Assembly (NCBI GenBank): GCA_004558185.1
Contig: SFDP01000001.1
Coordinates: 32,933 to 96,932, forward strand
From: Lachnospiraceae bacterium
GTDB taxonomy: Bacteria; Bacillota; Clostridia; Lachnospirales; Lachnospiraceae
Length of the DNA: 64,000 bases
Direction of reading: 5' to 3'
The stretch's first letter is position 1. Each line of letters starts with the position of its first letter. Shown here one piece after another: positions 52,454 through 59,839 of the stretch. Both the position numbers and the translations under genes were made by a program. Under the pieces are notes generated by a model that was not told where the DNA came from, did not search any database, and saw only the letters and a list, made by a program, of their open reading frames with translations.

Positions 52454-53677
52454 TTAAGACCGATAGTCGGCATTGATTTTCACATATTCATAGGTTAAGT
52501 CACAGCCCCATGCCTTTGCCTCATGGTCTCCCATTTTCATATCTACCAATATCTGCACCTCCGGCTCGGCCAAAATTTCGCTGGCCTCTTTTTCACTGTA
52601 ATCCGTTCCGGTTCCCTCTTTAAAAATCTGTATTTTTTTGTCTCCGGCCGCAAAAAAGAGCTCTATCTTTTGAGGATCAAACTCTACTCCTGCATACCCC
52701 AGGGCGCAGAGAATCCTTCCCCAGTTGGCATCATGACCAAAAATAGCTGCCTTGGTCAGACTGGAGCAGATCACTGACTTGGCCAGACGTCTTGCCTCTT
52801 CCCTGGAAGCCGCATGATAGACATGGGTCTCCACCAGTGCGGTGGCTCCCTCTCCATCTCCTGCCATCATTTTGGCCAGTCTGGTGCTGACATACAAAAG
52901 AGCCTCCACAAAGGCCTGATAATCCTCATTCTTTTCTATGATCTCAGCATTTTCTGCCAGGCCATTAGCTAAAACCAGAAAGGTATCGTTGGTTGAAGTA
53001 TCTCCATCTACGGAAACCATATTAAAGGTATCCTTCACACTTTCTCTAACCGCCTCCCAAAGCAGCTCCCTGGAAATGGAAATATCCGTAGTAATAAAGG
53101 CCAGCATGGTGCACATATTGGGATGGATCATGCCTGAGCCTTTGCACATTCCTCCCAGAGTCACTTCTTTTCCTCCCACTCTAAAGGTGACTGCCGCTTC
53201 CTTATGATGGGTGTCTGTGGTCATAATGGCCCTTGCCGCTTCTGTACCTGCCTCCTTCGTCTCCGAGAGCTGCCCGCTTAATGCCTGTACACCTGCCTTA
53301 ATTCTGTCTATGGGAAGCTGCATACCGATCACTCCGGTAGAAGCCACCAGGCAGGCATCTTCTGGAATCTGCAAAGCCTTACCCATGGCTTCTGCCGTCT
53401 GCCGGCAATAATCCATTCCCAGAGCTCCTGTACAGGCATTGGCTATCCCTGAGTTGACCACTACCGCCTGGCAGTAATCCGACTCCTCTACTATTCGTTT
53501 GTCCCACAGTACACAGGCCGCCTTTACAACATTAGAAGTAAAGGTTCCTGCTGCCCGGCAGGGAACACTGCTGTATACCATGGCCATATCCTTTCGATTG
53601 GTATATTTAATCCTTGCTTCCTGTGCTGCGGCAAAAAAACCTTTAGCCGCAGTTACACCACCCTGAATTTCCTGCAT
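52454..53677 (-). CDS. argJ: Bifunctional ornithine acetyltransferase/N-acetylglutamate synthase
   Basis: A 407-residue self-cleaving enzyme that recycles the acetyl group and can also make acetylglutamate. The autoprocessing site GDGEGATALVE is present, with Thr as the new N-terminus of the beta chain; VFTSNVVKAACVLWD-like and IGMQLPIDRIKAGV motifs are typical. I chose ATG 53677 (GGAGAAGAAA upstream); ATG 53689 is part of that site. No argA gene is visible, which fits a cyclic pathway through ArgJ. Confidence 0.95.
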   Translation of the reverse strand: MQEIQGGVTAAKGFFAAAQEARIKYTNRKDMAMVYSSVPCRAAGTFTSNVVKAACVLWDKRIVEESDYCQAVVVNSGIANACTGALGMDYCRQTAEAMGKALQIPEDACLVASTGVIGMQLPIDRIKAGVQALSGQLSETKEAGTEAARAIMTTDTHHKEAAVTFRVGGKEVTLGGMCKGSGMIHPNMCTMLAFITTDISISRELLWEAVRESVKDTFNMVSVDGDTSTNDTFLVLANGLAENAEIIEKNEDYQAFVEALLYVSTRLAKMMAGDGEGATALVETHVYHAASREEARRLAKSVICSSLTKAAIFGHDANWGRILCALGYAGVEFDPQKIELFFAAGDKKIQIFKEGTGTDYSEKEASEILAEPEVQILVDMKMGDHEAKAWGCDLTYEYVKINADYRS

Positions 53678-53725
53678 TTTCTTCTCCATTCCTAAACCTT
53701 TGCCCTTTCAGGCAGATTTCCTGAT

Positions 53726-54172
53726 CTACTGATTAAATGCCTCTATATTGTCCCGATTCAGGACAAAATCGTAGTAGTTTAAATCTTCCCGCTGATTCCA
53801 TCCTATTTTTCGCCAAAAGGCATTGCCCACATCATTTTGGGTAAACGCAATCAGGGAAACCTTACTGATATTTTCTTTTTTTAGTGCATTCATGGCAAAA
53901 ACCACCATCTTGGTCCCAATCCCCTGCATACGATAATCCGGATCCACACACACATGGTAAAAGCAGCCCCTTCGGCCATCGTGCCCGCAAAGAATAGCTC
54001 CTACTATCCTTCCCTCATGCCAGGCCACCACACTGGTATCCGGATTTCTCAACAGGAACCGTTCCACTCCTTCTTTCGAATCGTCTATACTGCGCATGGC
54101 AAAGCCCTTGATTCTTTTCCACAGTCCATAAACCGCATCATAGTCTTCTATGGTCATTTTTCTGATGATCAT
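53726..54172 (-). CDS. GNAT-family N-acetyltransferase in the arginine operon
   Basis: A 148-residue GNAT protein. Motif A (HVCVDPDYRMQGIGTKMVVFAMNAL) binds acetyl-CoA; the C-terminal NAFWRKIGWNQREDLNYYDFVL is typical. GGGGAGTAAAAGC precedes the start. It lies between argC and argJ. It could be a short ArgA-like synthase that primes the pathway or an unrelated acetyltransferase; sequence alone does not decide. Confidence 0.85.
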   Translation of the reverse strand: MIIRKMTIEDYDAVYGLWKRIKGFAMRSIDDSKEGVERFLLRNPDTSVVAWHEGRIVGAILCGHDGRRGCFYHVCVDPDYRMQGIGTKMVVFAMNALKKENISKVSLIAFTQNDVGNAFWRKIGWNQREDLNYYDFVLNRDNIEAFNQ

Positions 54173-54235
54173 GCTTTTACTCCCCTTGTCCGGTACAGGC
54201 CTTGCCTGTAATCCTTCCCTGATCGAAAAATAATG

Positions 54236-54273
54236 GTAACTGTCCAGAACCCCATTTGCAAAATCACTGTTAC
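54236..54273 (+). repeat. Short (38-bp) copy of the GTAACTATTCAG palindromic repeat
   Basis: Starts GTAACTGTCCAG, contains AACCCCATTTGCAAAATC, and ends CACTGTTAC. Same length as 10354-10391. It lies between argC and the GNAT gene, so it is probably transcribed within the arg operon. Confidence 0.65.
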
Positions 54274-54284
54274 GCTATATTTCG

Positions 54285-55340
54285 CTAAGGAAACATCGGC
54301 ACCAGAGCAAGGCCGCTGTCCTCCGGCAGCCCAAAGAGCAGATTCATATTCTGTACTGCCTGACCGGCAGCTCCCTTTACCAGATTGTCCATGGCTCCTA
54401 ACATGATTACCCTGCCCGTCCTTTCATCTGTCTGTACATTCACATCCACATAATTGCTGCCCTCCACCCATTTGGTCTCCGGGCAGCTTCCTTCCGGCAG
54501 AAAGCGGACAAAGCTCTCGTCTTTATAGCATTCTTCATATACTGCTCTTATCTCATCTGCTGCCGGCAGACTGCCATCGGCCTTCCTTTTTAATGAGGCA
54601 TAAGCAGTTATCAGTATCCCCCGATTCATCGGCACAAGATGGGGGGTAAAGCTGATGGTCACCTTTTGGCCTGCCACATAGGAAAGCTGCTCCTCTATCT
54701 CCGGAGTATGGCGGTGGGAGGCGACTCCGTAGGCCTTGATGTTCTCATTTACTTCACAATAGAGATTGTCTGTTTTGGCCCCCCTTCCTGCTCCGCTGGT
54801 CCCACTTTTCGCATCAATGATTAAGGTGGACAGCTCCAGCATCCCTGCTCTGACTAAAGGGTAAACCGTCAGAAAGGAGCAAGTGGGATAGCAGCCCGGA
54901 TTAGCCACCAGCCTGGCCTGCTTCACCTTATTCCGATTTACTTCGCAAAGCCCGTATACTGCCTGGTCAAGAAACTGGGGTGACTTATGTTCGATGGAAT
55001 ACCATTTTTCATATGTAGCTGCATCCTTAATTCGAAAATCCGCACTCAGGTCGATCAGCTTAACCTTTTCCAGCAGCTCCTCATCCAAAAGAGAAGCCAG
55101 AAAGCCCTGTGGGGTGGCAGTAAAAATTACGTCTACCTGTTCTGCCATCTCTTTCAAATTATCGTCTTTACAAATGTTCTCCACAAGCCGGAACATATTC
55201 CGGTAAATCATGGCGTAGGGCTTTTCAATATAGCTTTTGGAGCCATACCAGACAATCCTTGCCTCGGGATGCCCCAGCAAAAGCCTGACCAGTTCTCCCC
55301 CTGCATAGCCTGTAGCTCCTACAATTCCTACTCTAATCAT
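54285..55340 (-). CDS. argC: N-acetyl-gamma-glutamyl-phosphate reductase
   Basis: A 351-residue NADPH-dependent reductase, third step of arginine synthesis. It begins MIRVGIVGATGYAGGELVRLLLGHPE, has the active-site Cys in ANPGCYPTCSFLTVYP and GTSGAGRGAKTDNLYCE. I chose ATG 55340 with GGAGGAGAAT upstream; the longer frame to 55415 reads through a leader hairpin. It is the first gene of the operon. Confidence 0.96.
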   Translation of the reverse strand: MIRVGIVGATGYAGGELVRLLLGHPEARIVWYGSKSYIEKPYAMIYRNMFRLVENICKDDNLKEMAEQVDVIFTATPQGFLASLLDEELLEKVKLIDLSADFRIKDAATYEKWYSIEHKSPQFLDQAVYGLCEVNRNKVKQARLVANPGCYPTCSFLTVYPLVRAGMLELSTLIIDAKSGTSGAGRGAKTDNLYCEVNENIKAYGVASHRHTPEIEEQLSYVAGQKVTISFTPHLVPMNRGILITAYASLKRKADGSLPAADEIRAVYEECYKDESFVRFLPEGSCPETKWVEGSNYVDVNVQTDERTGRVIMLGAMDNLVKGAAGQAVQNMNLLFGLPEDSGLALVPMFP

Positions 55341-55356
55341 ATTCTCCTCCATTTCA

Positions 55357-55391
55357 AAGCCCCGAGCATTTTCTCTCTGCTCTTTGGGCTT
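55357..55391 (-). promoter_or_regulatory. Leader hairpin directly before argC
   Basis: AAGCCC/GGGCTT and GAGCA/TGCTC form an interrupted 11-bp stem (55357-55391), ending about 16 bases before the argC start. On the minus strand only a short T-run follows, so attenuation is possible but not clear. Confidence 0.4.
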
Positions 55392-55502
55392 ACATCTGCT
55401 ACAGTATAACACCATTTACAAAAATTTACAGCACTAAACCGATTTGGCTGTAAGCAAAATTCATTCCTGCAAGCGAAAAATTTCCTTCCCTTGCTTTGAA
55501 TG

Positions 55503-55532
55503 ATTATACGCCTATTGTTGTATATTATGCAA
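55503..55532 (-). promoter_or_regulatory. argC promoter with overlapping candidate ARG box
   Basis: On the minus strand TTGCAT (55527-55532), an 18-bp spacer and TATAAT (55503-55508). The -35 overlaps TGCATAATATACA (55519-55531), an imperfect palindrome similar to ArgR/AhrC boxes. A second possible -10, TATACT, lies nearer the gene. Confidence 0.5.
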
Positions 55533-55581
55533 GTGTTAATTTTATTTTTGTCATTATTATTCTTTTTATCTTTATTTGATG

Positions 55582-55733
55582 ACAGCTATTCAGGGCCATG
55601 CAAATTTCAATGAAATGAACATCCTGCTTACATGAATAGACATATTATTAAACATTTATATGTTGAAGCAACCACATAAGCAAAAGGAAAGCTGTGTAAC
55701 GGCGATTTTCCGAATGGGGTTTTGAATAGTTAC
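55582..55733 (+). repeat. Long (152-bp) copy of the GTAACTATTCAG palindromic repeat
   Basis: Left end GCTATTCAG then CCATGCAAATTT; right end is a full 38-bp module ending TTTGAATAGTTAC. It aligns almost throughout with 35778-35930 (shared TGAAATGAAC, CCTGCTT, ATTTATATG, AACCACAT, GGAAAGCTG). It lies between the divergent argC and argG promoters. Confidence 0.8.
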
Positions 55734-55734
55734 A

Positions 55735-55753
55735 TTTTATGCATAAAATTGCA
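55735..55753. promoter_or_regulatory. Palindrome upstream of argG, candidate ARG box
   Basis: TTTTATGCATAAAA (55735-55748) is a perfect palindrome, and TGCATAAAATTGCA (55740-55753) overlaps it. The latter resembles TGCATAATATACA in front of argC. ArgR/AhrC binding is inferred. Confidence 0.4.
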
Positions 55754-55793
55754 CTTGATTTTTCTTTCCGGGAGGTGTATATTATTGACAATA

Positions 55794-55989
55794 TCTGCGG
55801 GATAAGCGTTCTGACTTATTGACCCGCAATACATCATATAATAATAGATGATACAGGCTCTATATTTTTTGTCCTTTATCATCTATTCACCCAACGAAAC
55901 ATTTCAGAATGAAGGTAACCCGGGATCAGTGCTGATGCGCAAATCCCTTGGATTAAAATGCTGCCAAAGCAGCAGAATGAGAGGTAAAT
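55794..55989 (+). promoter_or_regulatory. Structured argG leader
   Basis: In order: TGCGGG/CCCGCA with inner ATAAG/CTTAT (about 55796-55827); TATAAT (55837-55842), a possible -10; AATAGATGATA/TATCATCTATT (55843-55853 and 55877-55887), a perfect 11-bp inverted repeat; then the element shared with argD (55918-55989) with GGGAT...ATCCC and a GCTGC-CAAA-GCAGC hairpin (55960-55973) just before AGAATGAGAGG and the start. A regulatory role is inferred from structure and repetition. Confidence 0.6.
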
Positions 55990-57210
55990 ATGAAAGAGAA
56001 AGTAATTTTAGCTTACTCCGGCGGTCTGGATACCACCGCTATTATCCCCTGGTTAAAGGAAAACTTCGATTATGAGGTGATTTGTGTCTGTATCGACTGC
56101 GGCCAGGGAGAGGAACTTGACGGACTGGAAGAACGTGCCAAGGCCTGTGGCGCTGCCAAGCTGTATATTGAAGATGTGGTAGATGAATTCTGTGATGAAT
56201 ACATCGTTCCCTGCGTGCAGGCTCATGCGGTTTATGAGAATAAATATCTGTTAGGAACCTCTATGGCACGCCCGGTAATTGCCAAACGTCTGGTGGAGAT
56301 TGCCCGCAAGGAAAATGCCACTGCCATCTGCCATGGTGCAACCGGTAAGGGGAATGATCAAATTCGCTTTGAGCTGGGAATCAAGGCATTGGCTCCTGAT
56401 TTGAAAATTATTGCAGCCTGGAGAAATGATGCCTGGACCATGCAGTCCAGAGAGGATGAGATCGCCTACTGTAAGGCTCATGGCATTGATTTGCCCTTCT
56501 CTGCCGATTCCAGCTACAGCCGTGATCGCAACCTGTGGCACATCAGTCATGAGGGTCTGGAGCTGGAGGATCCTGCAGAAGAGCCGGATTTTGAACATCT
56601 GCTGGTATTAGGCACCACTCCCCAGAAGGCTCCTGATGAGGGAGAATACATAACCATGACCTTTGAAAAAGGTATCCCTACCTCTGTCAACGGTCAGAAA
56701 ATGAAGGTGGCGGATATTATTCGCACCTTGAATACTCTGGGAGGCAAGCACGGCATCGGTATCGTGGATATTGTAGAAAACCGTGTGGTGGGCATGAAAT
56801 CCCGTGGGGTATATGAAACTCCCGGCGGAACCATCCTTTATGAGGCACATCAGCAATTAGAGGAGCTTATTCTGGATCGGGATACCTATGCCCTTAAGAT
56901 GGATATGGGAAACAAACTGGCTCAGATCGTTTATGAGGGCAAGTGGTTTACTCCGTTAAGAGAAGCCGTGGTGGCATTTATCCAGTCTACTCAGCAATAT
57001 GTCACCGGAGAAGTAAAGCTCCAGCTTTACAAGGGAAATATCATTAAAGCCGGCACTACCTCTCCCTACTCTCTCTATAATGAAAGCATTGCTTCCTTTA
57101 CTACCGGAGATTTATACGATCACCACGATGCAGAGGGCTTTATTAATTTATTCGGTCTGTCCAGCAAGGTTCGTGCCATGAAATTAATGGAAGCAAATCA
57201 GACCGACTAA
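55990..57210 (+). CDS. argG: Argininosuccinate synthase
   Basis: A 406-residue ligase joining citrulline and aspartate. It has the ATP pyrophosphatase loop ILAYSGGLDTTAIIPWL, the GATGKGNDQIRFELG motif, SYSRDRNLWHISHEGLELEDP and a normal C-terminus. GAGAGG lies 7 bases before the start. It is divergent from argC, and argH, argF and the carbamoyl-phosphate genes are not in the window. Confidence 0.97.
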   Translation: MKEKVILAYSGGLDTTAIIPWLKENFDYEVICVCIDCGQGEELDGLEERAKACGAAKLYIEDVVDEFCDEYIVPCVQAHAVYENKYLLGTSMARPVIAKRLVEIARKENATAICHGATGKGNDQIRFELGIKALAPDLKIIAAWRNDAWTMQSREDEIAYCKAHGIDLPFSADSSYSRDRNLWHISHEGLELEDPAEEPDFEHLLVLGTTPQKAPDEGEYITMTFEKGIPTSVNGQKMKVADIIRTLNTLGGKHGIGIVDIVENRVVGMKSRGVYETPGGTILYEAHQQLEELILDRDTYALKMDMGNKLAQIVYEGKWFTPLREAVVAFIQSTQQYVTGEVKLQLYKGNIIKAGTTSPYSLYNESIASFTTGDLYDHHDAEGFINLFGLSSKVRAMKLMEANQTD

Positions 57211-57248
57211 TTAGGGGCGGTGGAACAGGCATTTTTGTTCAACTGCAT

Positions 57249-57361
57249 GGAGATAGTCTCCGGGATTTGTGCCGAAGCGTCACAAATCCTTTGGTCGCAG
57301 CAGCCGAATCTGACATTCGGCTCACGTTTCTCAGCACAAACGCTACGGAATAGGGATTATT
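57249..57361 (+). promoter_or_regulatory. Three-hairpin leader before the DUF1294 gene
   Basis: GGAGA/TCTCC (57249-57261), GGATTTGTG/CACAAATCC (57263-57271 and 57281-57289), and GCCGAAT/ATTCGGC (57303-57309 and 57315-57321). The middle stem resembles a stem in the degV leader. None is followed by a T-run. Confidence 0.45.
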
Positions 57362-57655
57362 ATGAACGTCATTTTTGTACTTCTCGGTTATCTGATTCTC
57401 ATTAATCTGGTCGGCTTCACGGCCATGTTTCTGGATAAACGAAGGGCTCGCAGAGGAGCCTTTCGGATACCGGAATCAACTCTGTTTACCATTGCCTTCA
57501 TGGGAGGGAGCCTTGGCTCCCTTATTGGTATGTATCTTTTTCATCATAAGACAAGGCATCGTTCTTTTACCGTTGGAATTCCTCTTTTGTTGATCCTACA
57601 GCTCTTTATCCTGATTTTTTTGTATCTGTCCCCTGTTCAGTTTAAATTCTTATAG
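57362..57655 (+). CDS. DUF1294 family membrane protein
   Basis: A 97-residue protein with three hydrophobic segments. The signature LMGFTAMFLDKRRARR-type stretch (here NLVGFTAMFLDKRRARRGAFRIPE) and LGSLIGMYLFHHKTRHRSF are typical of DUF1294. AGGGATTATT precedes the start. Function unknown. It is transcribed away from argG in the same direction and may be read through from it, although the gap is highly structured. Confidence 0.88.
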   Translation: MNVIFVLLGYLILINLVGFTAMFLDKRRARRGAFRIPESTLFTIAFMGGSLGSLIGMYLFHHKTRHRSFTVGIPLLLILQLFILIFLYLSPVQFKFL

Positions 57656-57692
57656 TGTGATTGTCCTCCTTACGGAGATATTCAACAGCAAA

Positions 57693-57725
57693 GGCCAAAG
57701 CAAGACATTCCGACTTACTTTGGCC
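57693..57725. terminator. Weak bidirectional terminator between DUF1294 and degV genes
   Basis: GGCCAAAG (57693-57700) pairs with CTTTGGCC (57718-57725). T-runs on both sides are weak. Confidence 0.45.
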
Positions 57726-57781
57726 CTATCTTCTATGGCAATGGAATCCGTCTGATCCACAGACCGAATAATTCCTTAACT

Positions 57782-58621
57782 CTAAACCGTTACAATGACA
57801 CCCCCGTCTGCCGCATAAAGACTGCTGATTCCTGCGGTATCCATTATGTTGACCCCTTTAAAGCTGGCCTTTTTCAAAATCAAATCCCGAACCATCTCTG
57901 CCCGCTTCAGATTGTTGCAATGGGTAATCATCAGAATCCGTTCCTCAGTCTTTTCCATTTTTTCTACAACCAGATCCGTCATCTTGGCTAAGGCCTTCTT
58001 AATCCCGATAGCCTGCCCTGCCTGAGCAATTACTCCCTTATCTCCCTGCATGATCGGCTTAATGTTCAGGGTAGATGCCACCAGTGATTTTACCCCTGTC
58101 AACCGCCCGTTCTTACGCAGAATATCCAGATTATCCAGGACAAAATAAGTAACCATTTTATCTCTGAACTCCTCCAGCTTCTGCACAATCTCTTCAAAGC
58201 TATACTTCCCGCTCTCTTCCAGCTCCATTGCCTTCAGCGCAATCTGTGTTTCCCCACAGGAAGCAGAACAGGAATCCACTATATGAATCTTCTTTTGGGG
58301 ATGAGCCTCTTCATATAAGCTCTTCCCTAAAACTGCACTGTTATGGCTGCCGCTTAAGCTGGCCGATAAGGTAACCACATAGACACGATCTGCCTGGGTT
58401 TCATAGCTCTGCATATAAACCTCAGGGGAAGGACAGGAGGATTTGGGACATTCTTCACAGGCCTCAACCTTTTCGAGGAATTCTTTCTGATTAAAGCTCT
58501 CATCATCCTGTATATACCATTCTCCCACCTGGATGCCCAGAGGCACAATCTCAAAACGGGGGTCATTCTTATACTCCTTAGGAAGCTCACAACAGCTATC
58601 CACCACAATTTTATAACTCAT
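57782..58621 (-). CDS. DegV family fatty-acid-binding protein
   Basis: A 279-residue cytosolic protein. It has KIVVDSCCELPKEY at the start, CPSPEVYMQSYE, the VVTLSASLSGSHNSA loop and VDSCSASCGETQIALKAMEL, all typical of DegV. Relatives bind fatty acids and may act as FakB subunits with a FakA kinase; no fakA is nearby. The start has AAGAGGTAGT and a GCTGC-CGAA-GCAGC hairpin upstream. Confidence 0.92.
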   Translation of the reverse strand: MSYKIVVDSCCELPKEYKNDPRFEIVPLGIQVGEWYIQDDESFNQKEFLEKVEACEECPKSSCPSPEVYMQSYETQADRVYVVTLSASLSGSHNSAVLGKSLYEEAHPQKKIHIVDSCSASCGETQIALKAMELEESGKYSFEEIVQKLEEFRDKMVTYFVLDNLDILRKNGRLTGVKSLVASTLNIKPIMQGDKGVIAQAGQAIGIKKALAKMTDLVVEKMEKTEERILMITHCNNLKRAEMVRDLILKKASFKGVNIMDTAGISSLYAADGGVIVTV

Positions 58622-58730
58622 ACTACCTCTTTTCCTGCTGCTTCGGCAGCATTTTTATCATTAGAATTTGTGCTTACACAAATTCTCCAAGGAAAGAGAA
58701 ACTTCTTTCCCTGCCCCCTCTTTTCCTGCT
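58622..58730 (-). promoter_or_regulatory. Structured degV leader
   Basis: On the minus strand: GGAAAGA/TCTTTCC (58691-58710), AGAATTTGTG/CACAAATTCT (58663-58686, perfect 10 bp), then GCTGC-CGAA-GCAGC (58637-58650) directly before GGAAAAGAGG. A 14-bp direct repeat AGCAGGAAAAGAGG occurs at both ends of the leader (58626-58639 and 58717-58730). Confidence 0.5.
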
Positions 58731-58781
58731 TCTCCACAGTATTATTCTATTCCATAAATCATGTGGTTTTAATTACTACTT

Positions 58782-58810
58782 ATAATAGCATTTTTATCTG
58801 TATTCGTAAA
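58782..58810 (-). promoter_or_regulatory. degV promoter
   Basis: On the minus strand TTTACG (58805-58810), a 17-bp spacer and TATTAT (58782-58787), giving a leader of about 155 nt. Confidence 0.5.
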
Positions 58811-58842
58811 GTATATTTGTATATTTCATTCAGTTTTCCGAC

Positions 58843-58871
58843 TTGCACCCATTCTCCTCTTGCATTATACT
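58843..58871 (+). promoter_or_regulatory. Promoter of the DUF5721-CYTH genes
   Basis: TTGCAC (58843-58848), a 17-bp spacer and TATACT (58866-58871), about 20 bp before the start codon. The transcript leader is very short, holding only the ribosome site. Confidence 0.65.
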
Positions 58872-58891
58872 ATTCCCAAAAGGAGGCATCT

Positions 58892-59401
58892 ATGCTGGCA
58901 CTGCAAATAAAAGATATTAAATCCTTTATGAGTAAACTATTAAATACGGATACCTTTGATTCCTTCCTGCTGCAGGAAGCTCATATTCAGACCTTTAACA
59001 CCTTTGTCATTGACGGTCATTTGAACAGAGGCTTCTATAGCCGGGAAGAGCTGGAGGACCCGGACTTTCCCCCCTATGACCTGTCTTCCTGGGAAACCAT
59101 GCGTGGGATATGCTTTCAGCTAATCAAAGGAAAAAAGGTTCCCTTGCTGCTTAAGCTCACACTGGTATACGATCCTCATGAGGCCGTGAATTTATTGGAA
59201 AAAGCCGGTGCCGCAGAGTTTACTTCTGCACTGAAGAGCTTTGTCCTCACCATAAAATATGACCAGAAAGGATTGCTGCTGACCACCGGCACTTCCTTCA
59301 ATACCTTTTTTATGGACAGGACTCCTGACCTCATCTGGGACGAGGCGCTCCGTCAGTTTTTGCTTCAAAAGGAGATTGATTTTGACGACTATGGAAATTG
59401 A
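58892..59401 (+). CDS. DUF5721 family protein
   Basis: A 169-residue soluble protein. Start ATG 58892 is fixed by AAAGGAGG five bases upstream; the open frame extends back to 58670 but that part overlaps the promoter. The peptide MLALQIKDIKSFMSKLLNTDTFDSFLL and FNTFVIDGHLNRGFYSREEL match my recollection of DUF5721, and it is followed, overlapping by 11 bp, by a CYTH gene. Function unknown. Confidence 0.8.
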   Translation: MLALQIKDIKSFMSKLLNTDTFDSFLLQEAHIQTFNTFVIDGHLNRGFYSREELEDPDFPPYDLSSWETMRGICFQLIKGKKVPLLLKLTLVYDPHEAVNLLEKAGAAEFTSALKSFVLTIKYDQKGLLLTTGTSFNTFFMDRTPDLIWDEALRQFLLQKEIDFDDYGN

Positions 59402-59837
59402 ACGAAAATTTAAGGTCTCTGCAATACCCACACTGGATTCCTGCATTTACCGGCTGCTGGAACAGGGTTATTTATCCACCGATCCTGTTGTGCGAGTGCG
59501 CCGGGAGGACGGCCGCTTTTACCTGACCTACAAGGGACAGGGACTGCTGGCAAGAGAGGAATATAACCTCCCCTTAACCGAGGAGGCCTACAGGCATTTG
59601 CTTCAAAAAGCAGATGGTATCATCATTCGAAAAAGAAGATACCTGCTTCCTTACCGGAATCATACGATCGAGCTGGATATTTTTGAAAAGCCCTATGAAG
59701 GACTGGTCATCGCAGAGGTAGAGTTTCCTACCGAAGAGGAGGCCATCTCGTTTCAGCCTCCTTCCTGGTTTGGAGAAGAAGTGACCTACGACAGCCGCTA
59801 TCATAATTCTGCCCTCAGTCAGGGACTGTCCCCCTGA
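59391..59837 (+). CDS. CYTH domain-containing protein
   Basis: A 148-residue triphosphate-tunnel protein. It begins MEIERKFKV, the ExExK signature, and has VVRVRREDGRFYLTYKGQG and IELDIFEKPYEGLVIAEVEFPTEEEA, the metal- and phosphate-binding strands. Relatives hydrolyse inorganic or thiamine triphosphate or act as class IV cyclases. ATG 59391 lies inside the end of the DUF5721 gene with no good ribosome site, so translation is probably coupled. Confidence 0.92.
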   Translation: MEIERKFKVSAIPTLDSCIYRLLEQGYLSTDPVVRVRREDGRFYLTYKGQGLLAREEYNLPLTEEAYRHLLQKADGIIIRKRRYLLPYRNHTIELDIFEKPYEGLVIAEVEFPTEEEAISFQPPSWFGEEVTYDSRYHNSALSQGLSP

Positions 59838-59839
59838 GC

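Noticed and set aside
58670..58891. 74-codon N-terminal extension of the DUF5721 protein
   Set aside because: It would begin in the degV leader and run through the promoter at 58843-58871; ATG 58892 has AAAGGAGG.
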